Shown piece by piece: positions 7,793 through 17,484 of a stretch of 29,504 nucleotides of DNA; positions within the stretch are counted from its first letter, which is position 1; each line of letters starts with the position of its first letter. Both the position numbers and the translations under genes were made by a program. The notes under the pieces are model-generated. The model worked only from the letters and a program-made list of their open reading frames with translations. It was not told where the DNA came from and ran no database searches. The DNA is from CAYJBH01 sp964371365 (lineage in GTDB: Bacteria > Bacillota > Clostridia > Oscillospirales > Ruminococcaceae): the NCBI GenBank assembly GCA_964371365.1, contig CAYJMO010000012.1, positions 1-29,504 on the forward strand. Direction: 5' to 3'.

Positions 7793-8620
7793 TTGGCGGT
7801 GATGAAAAATAAAATAATGCCGAAGGAATTTGACCTTAAACAGAGTAAGGAGACACTTACAAGGTTATCCGCACCGGCACACATAGTCAAAAGTCACTTT
7901 TTAGAACATGCGAGGGTTGAGGGATATCTACAAGATCTTGAAAGGGAGAACTTTCTCGGCTCCGACCGACTGATGAAATATGACACCATGTTCGGGACCG
8001 TCCAACTCGGATACGACCCTCAAAAGGAGAATACCTTTTTATTCGTTAACATCAAGCCCTCGATTTATGACACGGTCGCCTCACAGTACCAGCGACAGCT
8101 CGATGAGGACAACATGTACAACAGCCTCAAGACCGAGTCGGAAAACGTCGCATACTCCGCAAAGCGGCGCAGTAACGCGGCGTCGATACTCTACAAAAAG
8201 GACGCAAAACCATGGAGTGAGGGGACTCTGCGCCCCCACATTATAAAGAAAAACCTCGAATCGTTTGCCAAGGTGATGCCCTTTTTACAGAGCTATAAAG
8301 ACAAAGAGGAGCGTGCGAAGATGGTGGAGGAGGACAGACGGCTCAAAAGCCAGGCACACGAGCTCGCACTCACCGGCAACGCAAAGTACCTCACGACGAC
8401 GCGCAAAAACCAGTATATGCTCTTAAAACAGCAGGAGACGATAAACAGCATCATCAACCGCAAGGAGAGCGCCTCCTCCATGTTTTTTCGCAAGGTCAAC
8501 TTCTCGTTCGACTATCAAAAGCGTGAGATATTCGCATACTATAAAAAGGTCAAGGAACAAGCGCTTGAGTCGGCTAACGAGGCACTGGAAGCACCGACCG
8601 ACGACAATAAAGACGAATAA
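7793..8620 (+). CDS. Uncharacterised first gene of the injection-system operon
   Basis: I do not recognise this 275-residue protein. It is highly charged, rich in Lys, Glu and Arg, with long predicted helices in its second half (about 190-265). It has no signal peptide, no membrane segment once the correct start is used, and no cysteine-rich motif. A short hydrophobic stretch (NTFLFVNIKPSIYD) sits near residue 80. The frame is open from a GTG at 7703, but that codon lies upstream of the promoter -10 at 7750, so the extension would not be transcribed. TTG at 7793 lies 5 nt behind AAAGGTG and is preferred; GTG 7799 and ATG 7802 are alternatives. It is followed after 27 nt by the ATPase gene, which suggests a joint role. 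It is probably a cytoplasmic accessory factor, but the function is unknown. Confidence 0.75.
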   Translation: MAVMKNKIMPKEFDLKQSKETLTRLSAPAHIVKSHFLEHARVEGYLQDLERENFLGSDRLMKYDTMFGTVQLGYDPQKENTFLFVNIKPSIYDTVASQYQRQLDEDNMYNSLKTESENVAYSAKRRSNAASILYKKDAKPWSEGTLRPHIIKKNLESFAKVMPFLQSYKDKEERAKMVEEDRRLKSQAHELALTGNAKYLTTTRKNQYMLLKQQETINSIINRKESASSMFFRKVNFSFDYQKREIFAYYKKVKEQALESANEALEAPTDDNKDE

Positions 8621-8647
8621 CCACATATATAAGGGAATACGACAAAG

Positions 8648-10438
8648 GTGATGGAGATAAACGGCATACATCAATATAAAGATGCGATAGCACGTCTTGC
8701 AAAAGAGTATGATGAACAGCTTTTACAGCAGATACTCAAAAGCGAGGACGGTGCCGACTTTTTCACCCCCATCGGATTTATAAAGGACACCTTTTCACTG
8801 TCACAGAGTGAGACGTTTGCGCTATGTATCTGTGCCGACCGACTTTATCGATATCTTGTGACTCCCGAGCTGTCAGAACTCGCCGAGATGTGCACGGCAG
8901 GGGAGAGGCTACATCTTTTATTCTCACCCGGGCAGGATGGTAGGGCGGTTTGTGACGTTGTACGCCGTTTTATCACCGATACCGAGTTTGGCGGAATTGC
9001 GGGAGTGAGTTTAGTCATTAATGAGGGTGCACCGTTGCTCCATGACGAGGATATCCTCCATGAAGTTGAACGTTTTTGCGGCGGAATAGTCGCGAATGAA
9101 CAGACCGGCGCGGTAGTGCTATGTGGCAAAAAGGGGAGTGGCAGGAAATTTTTGCTTAAAAGCCTTGCAGACAAAACCGGCGGGACACTGCTGTGCGTCG
9201 ACGCCACCGAGGCAGACCCTCGCTCGGCGGATGAGATTGCGGTTGCCGCCCAGCTGTACCGCGGTATAGTGTGCATTAAAAATGCCCCGACACAGTGTGA
9301 GCTTGCCGATCGACTTTTTAAAAGATTACCGTTACTGTTCTTTGTGTCGCAGGATACATCGCCAAGTGTTGAGTGCGATATAATAATACTCAAAAGGGTG
9401 CTTGCCGAGCTTTCCATTAAGGATAAGACTCGTGCGATAACGACACTTTTTAACCTTGAAGAGGATGAGGAGGTGCGAAAGCTTGCCTCACTCTACAACC
9501 TCACTATAGGTGGATTGATAAAGGCACAGCAGAACTACAAAGCGGAGCTTCTCGCAGGGACAATAAACCCAAACAATCGAGACGCACTTTTGAAAATCAT
9601 TAAAAGCACCGGAATGGGCGGTATTTTAGAGAATGCACAGCTGCTCACCACCAACAAAAAGCTGTGCGACGTGATACTGCCGAGTGAGCAGGAAAAGCAG
9701 CTAAAGCAGATATGTTCGTTCATCACCAACCGAAAGCGTATATACAATGAATGGAACTTCGCCGACAAAATCCCCTACGGCAGGGGGATAACCGCCCTTT
9801 TCTACGGTGCGTCCGGCACCGGCAAGACGCTGGCGGCGACCGCGATGGCAAACGAGCTCGGACTTGACCTCTACCGTGTCGACCTGTCCCAGCTTATCAG
9901 TAAATACATAGGTGAGACGCAAAAAAACATCGGCAGGGTCTTTGACGAGGCAAAGGACACCGATTGCATCCTCTTTTTTGATGAGGCGGACGCGCTTTTC
10001 TCCCGAAGAACCGACGCCGCCGACTCTGCGGACAAACATTCAAACGCTGAGATAGCCTACCTTTTACAGCGCACCGAGCGTTTTGACGGCACAATATTAA
10101 TGGCGACCAACCTGCTACAGAATTTAGACGAGGCATTTCGCCGCAGGATAGGGTATATGATACAGTTCCCGATGCCGGATGAAGTTCTGCGCGAGGCAAT
10201 GTGGGCGAACATTTTCCCGAGCGAGGCACCGACAGAGGATTTAAACTTCGGCTACCTTGCAAAGCATATCGAGCTATCCGGCGCAGGCATTCGCAACTGC
10301 GCAGTAGGCGCGGCACTGCTCGCGGCAAGTGAGGGTGGCAGTATAGACATGAAAAGGATAATCCGCGCCGCTCAGGCGGAGTATAAAAAGCAAAACAAAA
10401 CCTTCTCACAACAAGTTATTGCAATGTTTGCACAGTAA
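8648..10438 (+). CDS. AAA+ ATPase of contractile injection systems (Afp15/Pvc15-like)
   Basis: This 596-residue cytoplasmic protein resembles the AAA+ ATPases found in nearly all extracellular contractile injection system loci, whose role is thought to be in assembly or particle maturation. The C-terminal ATPase domain (about 345-590) has Walker A GASGTGKT (387-394), Walker B ILFFDEAD (441-448), sensor-1 MATN (485-488) and arginines in FRRRIG (497-502). The N-terminal half contains a degenerate P-loop, GKKGSGRK (160-167), lacking a clear Walker B partner, which fits the inactive first module of two-module family members. The start is GTG 8648 or ATG 8651, behind AAGGGA. No membrane segments are seen. 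It is unambiguous as an AAA+ protein, and the neighbours make the injection-system role very likely. Confidence 0.92.
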   Translation: MMEINGIHQYKDAIARLAKEYDEQLLQQILKSEDGADFFTPIGFIKDTFSLSQSETFALCICADRLYRYLVTPELSELAEMCTAGERLHLLFSPGQDGRAVCDVVRRFITDTEFGGIAGVSLVINEGAPLLHDEDILHEVERFCGGIVANEQTGAVVLCGKKGSGRKFLLKSLADKTGGTLLCVDATEADPRSADEIAVAAQLYRGIVCIKNAPTQCELADRLFKRLPLLFFVSQDTSPSVECDIIILKRVLAELSIKDKTRAITTLFNLEEDEEVRKLASLYNLTIGGLIKAQQNYKAELLAGTINPNNRDALLKIIKSTGMGGILENAQLLTTNKKLCDVILPSEQEKQLKQICSFITNRKRIYNEWNFADKIPYGRGITALFYGASGTGKTLAATAMANELGLDLYRVDLSQLISKYIGETQKNIGRVFDEAKDTDCILFFDEADALFSRRTDAADSADKHSNAEIAYLLQRTERFDGTILMATNLLQNLDEAFRRRIGYMIQFPMPDEVLREAMWANIFPSEAPTEDLNFGYLAKHIELSGAGIRNCAVGAALLAASEGGSIDMKRIIRAAQAEYKKQNKTFSQQVIAMFAQ

Positions 10439-10460
10439 ATTATTAGGGGTGGTAATTTTG

Positions 10461-13400
10461 ATGAAACAAATAAAAAGAATAATAGCGGTGATGCTGACGA
10501 TATGTCTTCTACTGCCGTTTGTGCCAAGTGGGCTTTCGTTGCCGGTGGCGGCAGCGGTCGTCTCACCCGGCAATAGAATGGTGGTAAATGTTAGCACATG
10601 GAACGAGCTGTATAACAGTCTTATCGATTACAGCAGTAACAAATATGTCGTGCTTACCGATGATATAACATTGTCCGGCTCATTGTCGGGCGGCGGGCTA
10701 TATGTCGATGTGCTGACACGTGTTGACGATGTTATCATAGACGGCCAAGGGCATAGCATTATCTTCCCCGACAATACCGTCCTGTCACGCGACTTTGGCA
10801 GAACGGAGCTTCACGGCGGTGTTGGCCTACTCGGAGCAATGTACAATTCTCAACTTAAAAACATTGAATTTAAGATGCTCGGTGACGTTCATGTCGGAGA
10901 ATACCAGCATAACACCTACGACGGTTTCAATCCCAACCCCGCCTTTGATATCGGCTACGTCGGGCTTGTCGCCTCCACCATATCGAGTAACAGCACAGTC
11001 GAAAACGTCTCAATAGTCACCGAAGATGATGGCGGGACGTTCTATGTGAAAATTAACGATATGGAGTATGGCAATAACCACATGAGGATGAGTGCCGGTC
11101 TGCTCGCCGGTGTCGTTTCTGACAACGTTACGGTTAACGGCGTCTATATTGATGCGAATATCGAGGCGGGTGTCCATGAGTTTGACTACAGTCCACCTCA
11201 AATTTCGGTCGGCGGCATGTTCGGTCGATACTATCCGAATGAGACGAGCGGCAACAAGACAACCATAAACAACTTTATGCTGCAGGGTGAGGTGACAGCG
11301 TTCACCGGCAACTCCTCCGTGCTGTACTCCGGCGGTATCATCGGTATGCTTTACCCCGCCCCTCTGCATGCATCCAACAATCCGGACCACGTTTACAATT
11401 ACAACATTTCCTTTAGCAACGGCCTTGTGAATATGAAGACCAATGCTCACACCGTTGACCACTCTGTCTCGGAGTGGAGCTCGACAGGTTATACGGGATG
11501 GGGCTTTACCAGTGCGTCCTATTCGATGGATGAAGTGTGGTCGGGTGGGCAACCTGGTGATCATTATCCCGGCAACTTCCCAACAAATACCAATGTCCAT
11601 GTCATCTACAGTTCTGATACCGCCCTGCCGGGCAATATAAAAATGTATGCTCCGGTTGATGCAACGACCAGCTTTAGCAACATTAACACTTTTGATAACA
11701 ACTGGATAACCGTCTCAAGCGGCAGTGTCTATGACGGTAATATTGCTCTTAAATGGCTGGTCAACCCTTATAACGAGGATTTGACCCTCGCGGCAAATCA
11801 TAGCGGCGACATCGCGTCATGGAACAACAACGATTTGTTGTTGACATCAACAAACCCCATCTATTCAAATGTTGACACCGCCACAGGACGCTGGCAGTAC
11901 AGCTGGACACTTAACGCTACCATGTCCTCCAAGGGCAAACTCGGCACGGTAAATTCAGTGCGACTTGAGCAAAGTGCAACCGGAATTACCGACATCGATG
12001 TGACATATCGCACCAATGTATCGGGTTCCGTCGGGGAAACACCGATAACTCCCCCCGAGCCGACCTATGTTGCCGGTGGTACATACTATTTTCAGGCGAC
12101 GGTCGATACGGTTGGTTTGGACAGTGTTGATAACAGCCACATTTCTTGGAGCTTGAAAGACTCAACCGGAGATGCACTGAATAACACATCTGGCGATCCG
12201 ATATATATTGATAATTACGGGAAACTTGTCATATCATCGAGTTATTTAAGTCCCGCCCCAAGAGAGATTACTATAGTAGCCTCCACTACAGACGGCATGG
12301 TGTCGGATGAGCATGATATAACAATCATACCGGTGAGTGTCGCGGAGAATGAGACTTTAGAAGGCAGTCAGTATTATTTCGGTGGTGATTCCTCAAACGA
12401 GCCTAATAGAACCCTTTCCCTTCATATACCGATATCCTTTGACCTGCAAGATTCTCTATATGATGAGGAGGCTACCTATAATATTGAATGGGACTACGTC
12501 AGTGGAATTCCGACGAGTTTAGCTGGTCAATTAATTTATAAAGATCAAAAACTTCAACTTAATCATACAGAAGATCCAAATGATTTTCTAACCGGAGCAG
12601 GCCCGACCGATGTTGAGTTGAAATTCGAACTTATATATGATGATGTAGATACCGGAATATTCGCAACGCAGAAAATTTCTATCCTTCACGACTATAAAGC
12701 GGTCGGCGAAACCGACTTTCAAATAACCGGCTCGCCGATAGAAACCATCAATTTAAACACCGACAAAATCACATTAAACAATAATTCAGTCATACTCGGC
12801 ACCAACACCCCCACATCTTATTACATACTTAATGTCACTCAGTCCGATACACAGAACAACGGTGATATATATTACAGCACCGATGAGGGTGCCACATGGC
12901 AGGAATATACGTCCGGAAATAGCATAGGTGACCCGGACGAACTATGGGTTAAATCTGTGCCCGTTGACCCGAGCATATATACCGAAAGTGACATTTTTGA
13001 AATCAACTCTATTACCGGAGGAACTTTTAATATTGCCCCGGGAAGTATAGCTTCCACCTCCCCACCCTTTACCTCGGGAATTGACCCGATAGTCTACAGG
13101 GTGTACGCCGATGATTCAAACATCTCTAACGGTGTCCTCACAAAAGAAGTCACCATAAACGATATTTTCGGGACCTCTTTTACAACACAGCAACTTAAAG
13201 AAAAAACCATAGTCATTAATGTCGAGAACAACCACAAGTACAGCTACCGTGGCAGTGCCGGCAGTTATGAGCGGGAGTTTGTAGGGGCTTCAGTCCTCGG
13301 GTACAGGCAGTTTGCGGCGGGAGCACTTTCTGCGCCGATACTTGAAAAGACCGAGAATATTGCCCTCGATGCACCGCTGAAACTTATCAACACCTCCTCC

Positions 13401-16400
13401 GACCCCACGGCGCAGATATACTATGTTGTTAATAACGCTAATAGCATTAACCCTACCGACTTAGATATAACCAATCAAAATCAGCTTTATAACCATAACG
13501 TCGGTATAAATCTCCTCAACGGATATGCCGGGGAGATAAATATACGCGCCGTCACCGTTGTCGGTGGTGAGGTCAGCGAAGAGTTGGATGTCGACCTCGA
13601 TGCCGATGATTTTATAACACCTCCACCCCCTGTTCTCAGTAGAGTAGGTGGGAGCATTTACTCCACAGGGCAGGCGTATGATGATGGTGCTATAGTGGAC
13701 TTCGCACAGCCGAGCGGCTGGAGCGGTGAGGGCTGGATAGTATGGGACTATGATGAACCTGCCGGTCCGGATGATTTAAAATTAAATGGTACAATATTTA
13801 ATCAAAACGATGACGGCACTAAACCCAAAGTAACCGAGGCAGACGCGGTGGACGGCGTTATAACCATTTATGCAATCTTTATATCTAACGTTGCGGATAA
13901 GATATCGGAGGTAGGGGAGTTCAATATCCGAGTTTTTGACATTCTTGATGTAGGCAATGTTAGTTTTAACTACACCGATACACATATTGTTACCGACAGC
14001 GAGCTGTTTACCTCTTTCCCCAGTGAAAATATAGCGGAGTATATTCTCGCCGATAACGTATCTTCCATGACATATGGTGCGGCGAATACCGCGGATGAGG
14101 TTTTGCAGGATAACTATCCCCGTGTTTCGATAACCGGCAGTCCGAGTGCTGACGTTGAGAACTATGTCAGCTATGAGCGTGCAAGTGATGAAGATATTGA
14201 ACTGCCGATAATGCGTGTTTTACCTACTACAACTCGTTATAATTCCGACTTTGAAAAATACCCCAGTAGCTACCAATACACATATCCGACCCGTGAGGTG
14301 GTATTCACCTATTCCCCCGACGGCAGCGTGGAATCGGTTAATGTTATCTATACCGACCCCGACCATATAGATGTGAGCAGTTATATAAGAGCGACATATA
14401 CAACAATGTATGTTTATGTTCAGCTATATCCTGCCGTCGACACCGATGCATACGTAAAACAAAGCGAGAAAAAGGAATTCATATATCAAAAAGCACCTTC
14501 TGCGGGTACGGTGACCATGTCACCTAGCCCTACCGGTAACACCGCGTTTAATGAGAGCACCGAGATTACTTTATCATATGACCCCGCTGGAAGTGAATCG
14601 GAGAACGATGTAACCTACTTCTACACCGTCAACGGCGGCGAGCCGGCAGTACAATATAACCCGAACGCCACCAACGACCTCGACAGATGGACACCACTCA
14701 ACAGTAGCACAAAAAGGTATGAAAATAGATCGTTTTTCCTCAATTCTACCTCCGAGAATACCAGAGTTTATTGGAAGGTCGTGGGTAATGAAAATGACTT
14801 TGAACCAACCACAGGTTATTTCTCCTTAACGCTCACAGCCCTCCCGGCGGCACCGGCACCTACACCGCACTATGAGAACGGCGCGACCGTCATCAGCGGT
14901 GAACCGCTTTACTTCTATCCCGATTCAGCATTGCAAAGCAATCACCAGATATACTATACCATAGGAGGGGGGATTCCTGACCCCTACGCCTACATTGAAT
15001 ATTTAGAGAATAACAATAACATACCACCAGCCGAGGGACATGTCCAAGGCACATACCTATATGATGCGAGTGGAGTCGAGGCAAACTTTGCACAGGGGTC
15101 TACCACGCTTGTTATCGTCGCGGTGATAGTCGATACCGGAACCCCGCGTCAGTATTCCACCAGCCCCAGCGTGCGTGTCGAGTACCGTATAAGGGAGGCA
15201 GGCACCCCGACCAGCCTGCCCTCCACCGACCTCAACGACATTGCGGTGGTGGAACCGGGCGACTCGATACTGCTCTTCTCCTCCACCTCCAACGCACAGA
15301 TTTTCTATACCACCGATAGCACCGACCCACAGGTCGACACGGTGACCGACACAAACGGCGTGACCTCTTATGTCCCCGCCGCAAACACCACCACCCAGCT
15401 ATACGCGACCGACAACGTGCCGATCATGCCGAGTGGAACACAGTCCTTCTTTACCATCCGCGCGGTGGCGTACTCTGACGATTATTCCAAGAGCGCCGAG
15501 GCACTGCTGTTATTCCAACCGCCGGAACCGGTGCAGGCGGTCTCCCCGAGCATAAGCCCCTACCAACCGGTCGCGAGGAACACCCCGATTTCCTTCACCA
15601 CCACCACCGAAAACTCCACCATACTGTATAAAACCTATGATACCCTCGCCGAGGCACAGGCGGATGCAGTCACGGTGGATGCAGATGGCAACACCGTCCC
15701 GGTGCCCCTCTCCGCAACCAACGGCACACTCTTTAATGAAGAACTGCCGATTATCCTGACCGAGGATATGGTTATACGCGTGGTGGCAGAGCGACAGAGC
15801 GTGCAGAGCGCCGAGACGTTCTATGAATTCACCGTTGCACCTCAACTCAAATCACCCACAATGTCCCTGCCGAGCGGCAGTATCATCTACCCCGGAGCGG
15901 TCATATCCATTGACAACAGTGGCGCAGGAGAGATAAGATACACAACTAACGGCGACGACCCCAAGGTTGCGGACGCCACCGATCTGTTATACGGCAACAG
16001 CTTTGTGGTCACCGCCGATTACGGCGATAACATCACGGTCAAGGTCTACACCGCGGCGACGGGCTACACCGAGAGTGAGACGGTGGTCTACAACTACACA
16101 GTTGTCAGCGAGGCAGGCTATATAACCTCCACTCCGGCTGTGGACAGCGTGGTGCAGGGCGGCACCAACATCAACCTATCCACCACCATTTCCGGCGGTA
16201 AGATATACTACTCCACCGACAGCTCACTTCCCTCCACAAGCGGCGACGGCGGTGACTCCACCGAGAGTGTGCCGGTCGAGGGCAATCCCGGCGATACCTT
16301 TACCATCAAGGCTCTGGTCGCGACCGACGGTGCAACGCCCGGCAACATAGTCGTCTACAACTACATCATGGCAGAGAAGACGCCGGCACCAACCGCGAAT

Positions 16401-17438
16401 ATCCCGAACGGTGCAGTCTACCTCGACGGCGCGGCGGTGACGCTCACCTCTAAGGACGGCTCTATCTTCTACACCCTTGACGGCAACGAGCCGACCACCT
16501 CCAGTGCCCTTTACCAAAGCCCCATCATCCTGACCGGTGAGAGCGTAACACTGAAAGCGATAGCGGTGCTGGATGAGAGTGAAAACAGCGATGTAGTCAC
16601 CTATAACTACACAAGGGCAGGGGACACCGACCCACCGACATTTAGCCAAAACGGCGGCACTATCGAGACCGGATATGCACTCAGCATAACCACCTCCACC
16701 GCCGGAGCACAGATATACTATTCCACCGACGGCACGGAACCGACGACGCTCAACATCGACGATCTTTTCCTCTACACCGAACCGATTGTAATAACAAAAC
16801 CGGTCACGGTCAAGGCGATAGCGGTGTCGGAACAACGGCACATGAGCACGGTGGTTGAGGCATACTTCTTAGTAGCCGAGCCGGAGGAGGATGACGACGG
16901 TGAGCACACCGGCAACCTGATTGGCAACACCTCTTTTGACGGTCTTCAAAGTCGACGAGACTATTACGGCACCGACGGTGGTCCGACCTATCAGGAAAAC
17001 ATTCTATCCGACGAGCTCAATAGCGTCATTGCATCATTCCCCGACGCGACCCTCGAGGATGGCGCCGAGATGACGGTTATCTCACAAAACGCCTCCGACA
17101 CACACCGCGACGCGGTGAGCGAGCTCGGCATGGACGTGTCAAAACTATACAATGTCACCTTTATGAAGGACAACAGCGAGGTCACCCCGAGCGGCGAATT
17201 TGAGATTGGTCTGCCAATTGAGGCAGGGTATGAAAATTCCGAGGTGGTGATTGTGCGAATGAACAACGACGGCACCATAACGACATTCCCGGTGCGGCGC
17301 AGTGGTGGCATGGTCTATGCAATGGTAGACGGACCGGGACTATACTCGGTAGCAGTATCCAGCACAGCACAGGAGAGCGGGGGAGGAGTATTTGGGTGGT
17401 TTGACGACTTCCTTAAATGGCTGAGATTGCTCTTTTAA
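10461..17438 (+). CDS. Giant secreted surface protein with chitobiase-C-terminal-like repeats
   Basis: This protein of 2325 residues begins with a Sec signal peptide: a basic start (MKQIKR), a hydrophobic core and an AxA-type site after A32. Residues 45-300 resemble a right-handed beta-helix, with repeated DGQGHSI- and NSTVENVSI-like turns. The middle is a series of beta-sandwich domains. From about residue 958 to 2139 there are around nine repeats like the chitobiase/hexosaminidase C-terminal domain (CHB_HEX_C), each with an IYYSTDGxEPT-type core. The last 180 residues form a separate domain, ending in an aromatic stretch (WFDDFLKWLRLLF). No LPXTG or S-layer-homology motif is seen. ATG 10461 is chosen because AGGGGTGG lies 8 nt upstream; a longer frame from 10419 overlaps the ATPase gene and would bury the signal peptide. 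It sits inside the injection-system operon. It might be a receptor, adhesin or anchoring scaffold on the producer's surface; being Sec-exported it is unlikely to be an injected cargo. Confidence 0.88.
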   Translation: MKQIKRIIAVMLTICLLLPFVPSGLSLPVAAAVVSPGNRMVVNVSTWNELYNSLIDYSSNKYVVLTDDITLSGSLSGGGLYVDVLTRVDDVIIDGQGHSIIFPDNTVLSRDFGRTELHGGVGLLGAMYNSQLKNIEFKMLGDVHVGEYQHNTYDGFNPNPAFDIGYVGLVASTISSNSTVENVSIVTEDDGGTFYVKINDMEYGNNHMRMSAGLLAGVVSDNVTVNGVYIDANIEAGVHEFDYSPPQISVGGMFGRYYPNETSGNKTTINNFMLQGEVTAFTGNSSVLYSGGIIGMLYPAPLHASNNPDHVYNYNISFSNGLVNMKTNAHTVDHSVSEWSSTGYTGWGFTSASYSMDEVWSGGQPGDHYPGNFPTNTNVHVIYSSDTALPGNIKMYAPVDATTSFSNINTFDNNWITVSSGSVYDGNIALKWLVNPYNEDLTLAANHSGDIASWNNNDLLLTSTNPIYSNVDTATGRWQYSWTLNATMSSKGKLGTVNSVRLEQSATGITDIDVTYRTNVSGSVGETPITPPEPTYVAGGTYYFQATVDTVGLDSVDNSHISWSLKDSTGDALNNTSGDPIYIDNYGKLVISSSYLSPAPREITIVASTTDGMVSDEHDITIIPVSVAENETLEGSQYYFGGDSSNEPNRTLSLHIPISFDLQDSLYDEEATYNIEWDYVSGIPTSLAGQLIYKDQKLQLNHTEDPNDFLTGAGPTDVELKFELIYDDVDTGIFATQKISILHDYKAVGETDFQITGSPIETINLNTDKITLNNNSVILGTNTPTSYYILNVTQSDTQNNGDIYYSTDEGATWQEYTSGNSIGDPDELWVKSVPVDPSIYTESDIFEINSITGGTFNIAPGSIASTSPPFTSGIDPIVYRVYADDSNISNGVLTKEVTINDIFGTSFTTQQLKEKTIVINVENNHKYSYRGSAGSYEREFVGASVLGYRQFAAGALSAPILEKTENIALDAPLKLINTSSDPTAQIYYVVNNANSINPTDLDITNQNQLYNHNVGINLLNGYAGEINIRAVTVVGGEVSEELDVDLDADDFITPPPPVLSRVGGSIYSTGQAYDDGAIVDFAQPSGWSGEGWIVWDYDEPAGPDDLKLNGTIFNQNDDGTKPKVTEADAVDGVITIYAIFISNVADKISEVGEFNIRVFDILDVGNVSFNYTDTHIVTDSELFTSFPSENIAEYILADNVSSMTYGAANTADEVLQDNYPRVSITGSPSADVENYVSYERASDEDIELPIMRVLPTTTRYNSDFEKYPSSYQYTYPTREVVFTYSPDGSVESVNVIYTDPDHIDVSSYIRATYTTMYVYVQLYPAVDTDAYVKQSEKKEFIYQKAPSAGTVTMSPSPTGNTAFNESTEITLSYDPAGSESENDVTYFYTVNGGEPAVQYNPNATNDLDRWTPLNSSTKRYENRSFFLNSTSENTRVYWKVVGNENDFEPTTGYFSLTLTALPAAPAPTPHYENGATVISGEPLYFYPDSALQSNHQIYYTIGGGIPDPYAYIEYLENNNNIPPAEGHVQGTYLYDASGVEANFAQGSTTLVIVAVIVDTGTPRQYSTSPSVRVEYRIREAGTPTSLPSTDLNDIAVVEPGDSILLFSSTSNAQIFYTTDSTDPQVDTVTDTNGVTSYVPAANTTTQLYATDNVPIMPSGTQSFFTIRAVAYSDDYSKSAEALLLFQPPEPVQAVSPSISPYQPVARNTPISFTTTTENSTILYKTYDTLAEAQADAVTVDADGNTVPVPLSATNGTLFNEELPIILTEDMVIRVVAERQSVQSAETFYEFTVAPQLKSPTMSLPSGSIIYPGAVISIDNSGAGEIRYTTNGDDPKVADATDLLYGNSFVVTADYGDNITVKVYTAATGYTESETVVYNYTVVSEAGYITSTPAVDSVVQGGTNINLSTTISGGKIYYSTDSSLPSTSGDGGDSTESVPVEGNPGDTFTIKALVATDGATPGNIVVYNYIMAEKTPAPTANIPNGAVYLDGAAVTLTSKDGSIFYTLDGNEPTTSSALYQSPIILTGESVTLKAIAVLDESENSDVVTYNYTRAGDTDPPTFSQNGGTIETGYALSITTSTAGAQIYYSTDGTEPTTLNIDDLFLYTEPIVITKPVTVKAIAVSEQRHMSTVVEAYFLVAEPEEDDDGEHTGNLIGNTSFDGLQSRRDYYGTDGGPTYQENILSDELNSVIASFPDATLEDGAEMTVISQNASDTHRDAVSELGMDVSKLYNVTFMKDNSEVTPSGEFEIGLPIEAGYENSEVVIVRMNNDGTITTFPVRRSGGMVYAMVDGPGLYSVAVSSTAQESGGGVFGWFDDFLKWLRLLF
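13332..16877 (+). repeat. Array of about nine diverged beta-sandwich repeats within the giant surface protein
   Basis: The repeats, each about 80-130 residues, share the core pattern (I/F)xYTTDGxxPT followed by (I/V)xxxAxxxG and a closing tyrosine strand. Cores visible in order include IYYVVNN, FYTVNGGEP, IYYTIGGGIPDP, IFYTTDSTDP, ILYKTYDT, IRYTTNGDDP, IYYSTDSSLP, IFYTLDGNEP and IYYSTDGTEP. The last four copies are the most regular. These are protein-level repeats; the DNA copies have diverged. A further related core, IYYSTDEGATW, occurs earlier near 12866. Confidence 0.75.
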
Positions 17439-17484
17439 ATGATACCAAAGAATACAAATAAATGACACGAGAGGAAATGGAGAC

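Noticed and set aside
16224..16841. Long minus-strand open frames within the giant surface protein gene (also 15510-15845 and 11010-11600)
   Set aside because: They mirror the repeated codon pattern of the real gene, encode low-complexity protein and lack ribosome sites.
13332..16877. CRISPR-like or tandem DNA repeat array
   Set aside because: The periodicity is at the protein level (beta-sandwich repeats) and the DNA copies are diverged, with no fixed spacer pattern.
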